Positions 63,317 to 64,000 of a DNA stretch of 64,000 nucleotides are shown here, one piece after another (the stretch's first letter is position 1; every line of letters starts with the position of its first letter). A model generated the notes under the pieces. The model made no database searches. It was not told where the DNA came from and saw only the letters and a program-made list of their open reading frames with translations. Where the stretch lies: NCBI RefSeq assembly GCF_030268685.1, contig NZ_BSRQ01000018.1, forward strand, positions 1-64,000. Reading direction: 5' to 3'. This DNA is from Microtetraspora sp. NBRC 13810. GTDB lineage: Bacteria > Actinomycetota > Actinomycetes > Streptosporangiales > Streptosporangiaceae. The position numbers and the translations under genes were made by a program.

Positions 63317-63556
63317 CTATTGGTCGGGCAGAACGTCAACGCCGCCCCCGTCGAGTCCGACATATACCATCAGCTGCATGATCTCATTGATGGCGTCGAA
63401 AGTGGCGGGATCGTTGGGGTCCAGCCTTACGGACCAATGCCGGTCATCGGTGGTATTGGTCATCCCCCATCTTTTGAAGGTGTCCACCTGCTGTTGAACA
63501 TACTCCGGCTCTACTTGGGTGTTAGTCGTGGCCAACACCAGCACCTTGAAGGTCAT
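63317..63556 (-). CDS. Small hypothetical protein, 79 aa
   Basis: Unrecognised ORF of 79 aa. The sequence is less GC-rich than the rest of the window, and residues such as FDAINEIMQLMVYVGL look helical. It has WSVRLDPNDPATFDAINEIM in the middle and an acidic end. There is no cysteine, signal peptide or membrane helix. No strong ribosome site precedes the ATG (AACTAGATC). The atypical composition suggests horizontally acquired DNA. It is enclosed by the two GTAGT/ACTAC clusters. Confidence 0.5.
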   Translation of the reverse strand: MTFKVLVLATTNTQVEPEYVQQQVDTFKRWGMTNTTDDRHWSVRLDPNDPATFDAINEIMQLMVYVGLDGGGVDVLPDQ

Positions 63557-63651
63557 GATCTAGTTCTACGCCACAGCTGCGAAGAGGTCAACGGCGGCCA
63601 GGTCCACGGCCGGGGCCGGGGCCGGCCGGATAGCCGAGTCGGACAATGTCC

Positions 63652-63680
63652 CTCAGTAGTTAGCCACTACTCCTCGTAGT
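63652..63680. promoter_or_regulatory. GTAGT/ACTAC palindrome cluster, copy 2
   Basis: GTAGT (63656-63660), ACTAC (63666-63670) and GTAGT (63676-63680) alternate at exactly 10-bp spacing, forming two overlapping inverted repeats. The cluster begins with CTCAGTAGTTA as in copy 1, and lies upstream of the 79-aa ORF start. Confidence 0.5.
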
Positions 63681-63702
63681 TCGGGCGACCTGCGAAAACG
63701 AA

Positions 63703-63960
63703 CTAATTTGCAGTTTGTACGGAGAAGAAACGTCGACATGATTTGTTTACCAGTCTCAGATGGCTCTCTCGAGTTGTGTTGGTGGGACAGTCCGGCAAGG
63801 GACGGAACGGCACCGCCACCTCTGCGGCCATGCGCCTCATTGAAATAACCACTGAGCTTGCGCCGGTTACTCGGATCGGTGTCAGCGCTCTGTGTGCGTG
63901 ATTTGGGAAACGTACGGCGGGCCAGGCCGGTCGGGCGGAAGCGAAGAGGTCGGTTGCCAT
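63703..63960 (-). CDS. Doubtful ORF, 85 aa
   Basis: I do not recognise it. The only support is an AGGGAGA seven bases before the ATG. The translated sequence is rich in Arg, Ala and Pro with no motif, and codon bias is weak. It may be a fragment of a decayed gene or a chance ORF. Confidence 0.2.
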   Translation of the reverse strand: MATDLFASARPAWPAVRFPNHAHRALTPIRVTGASSVVISMRRMAAEVAVPFRPLPDCPTNTTRESHLRLVNKSCRRFFSVQTAN

Positions 63961-64000
63961 TGCCGGATCTCCCTTGAGAGGGAGAACACGCGGGCTTGTC

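Larger units (their letters stand above)
63557..64000. other. Lower-GC end of window, no confident gene
   Basis: The final 444 bases have a lower and uneven GC content, stop codons in most frames and poor third-position bias. One short minus-strand ORF with a good ribosome site (63703-63960) is listed separately with low confidence. The region may be a decayed mobile-element edge. Confidence 0.5.

Noticed and set aside
63156-63497. 113-codon plus-strand ORF
   Set aside because: Antisense to the more plausible 79-aa ORF, with no motif and mixed codon usage.

Overview
This window is chromosomal DNA from a very high-GC actinomycete. The GTG/TTG starts, pervasive ATGA/GTGA stop-start overlaps, PF04672-type methyltransferase, F420/FMN luciferase-like oxidoreductases, Ser/Thr kinases and DUF5685 protein fit the Streptosporangiaceae/Nonomuraea range. 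That placement is inference, because no rRNA or other taxonomic marker is present. I found no rRNA, convincing tRNA, CRISPR array or transposase.

Layout. 0.3-6.3 kb (minus): polX with two tiny downstream ORFs, a Cys-rich DUF5685 protein, an aldo/keto reductase and a lipoprotein tripeptidyl-peptidase-like hydrolase. 6.6-19.1 kb: ankyrin protein, VIT1/CCC1 transporter, M14 peptidase, GCS2-family ligase, an exported-looking propeller-like protein, a CbiX-like protein, a ROK kinase next to manA, a zinc alcohol dehydrogenase and an FMN alpha-hydroxy-acid oxidase. 19.2-26.5 kb: a hexuronate catabolic locus, with uxaC divergent from a LacI-manD-mannonate oxidoreductase operon, followed by a lactonase-type amidohydrolase. 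26.7-36 kb: TetR-P450, secreted HNH nuclease, tandem nitrilase, an OFA-type MFS antiporter with its 42-aa small subunit, a methyltransferase and proline iminopeptidase.

35.2-46.1 kb: an organosulfur-type scavenging locus. It has two DszC/SfnB-like flavoproteins plus a deletion remnant of a third, two paralogous lipoprotein binding proteins, two permeases, a double ATPase and an NtaA/DszA-type monooxygenase. The six plus-strand genes from 36838 to 43541 and 43551 to 46135 are almost all translationally coupled. 46.7-50.2 kb: four-carbon acid sugar kinase, PdxA-type dehydrogenase and DeoR regulator, coupled by GTGA overlaps, as expected for erythronate/threonate use. 50.2-53.4 kb: His-rich duplicated protein, GH1 beta-glucosidase, GNAT and MarR.

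53.6-56.9 kb is the most novel-looking locus. It has two divergent Ser/Thr kinases, one carrying its membrane domain at the N terminus, and a convergent gene whose product joins a NYN/PIN-type RNase domain, a zinc ribbon and an FHA phosphothreonine-binding domain. A kinase-controlled RNase module is a reasonable inference. 57.2-61 kb: GT1 glycosyltransferase and a DrrAB-like exporter with a MerR regulator and a MerR-type promoter. 61-64 kb: a membrane-anchored HTH protein divergent from an unknown membrane protein, then lower-GC, gene-poor DNA with paired GTAGT/ACTAC palindromes.

A recurring theme is mini-satellite growth. In-frame repeat-rich insertions occur in the ROK kinase (about 145 aa), the sugar-acid kinase (about 95 aa) and, more modestly, the glycosyltransferase and alcohol dehydrogenase. 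Tandem repeats of 15-46 bp also lie directly after stop codons at five places.
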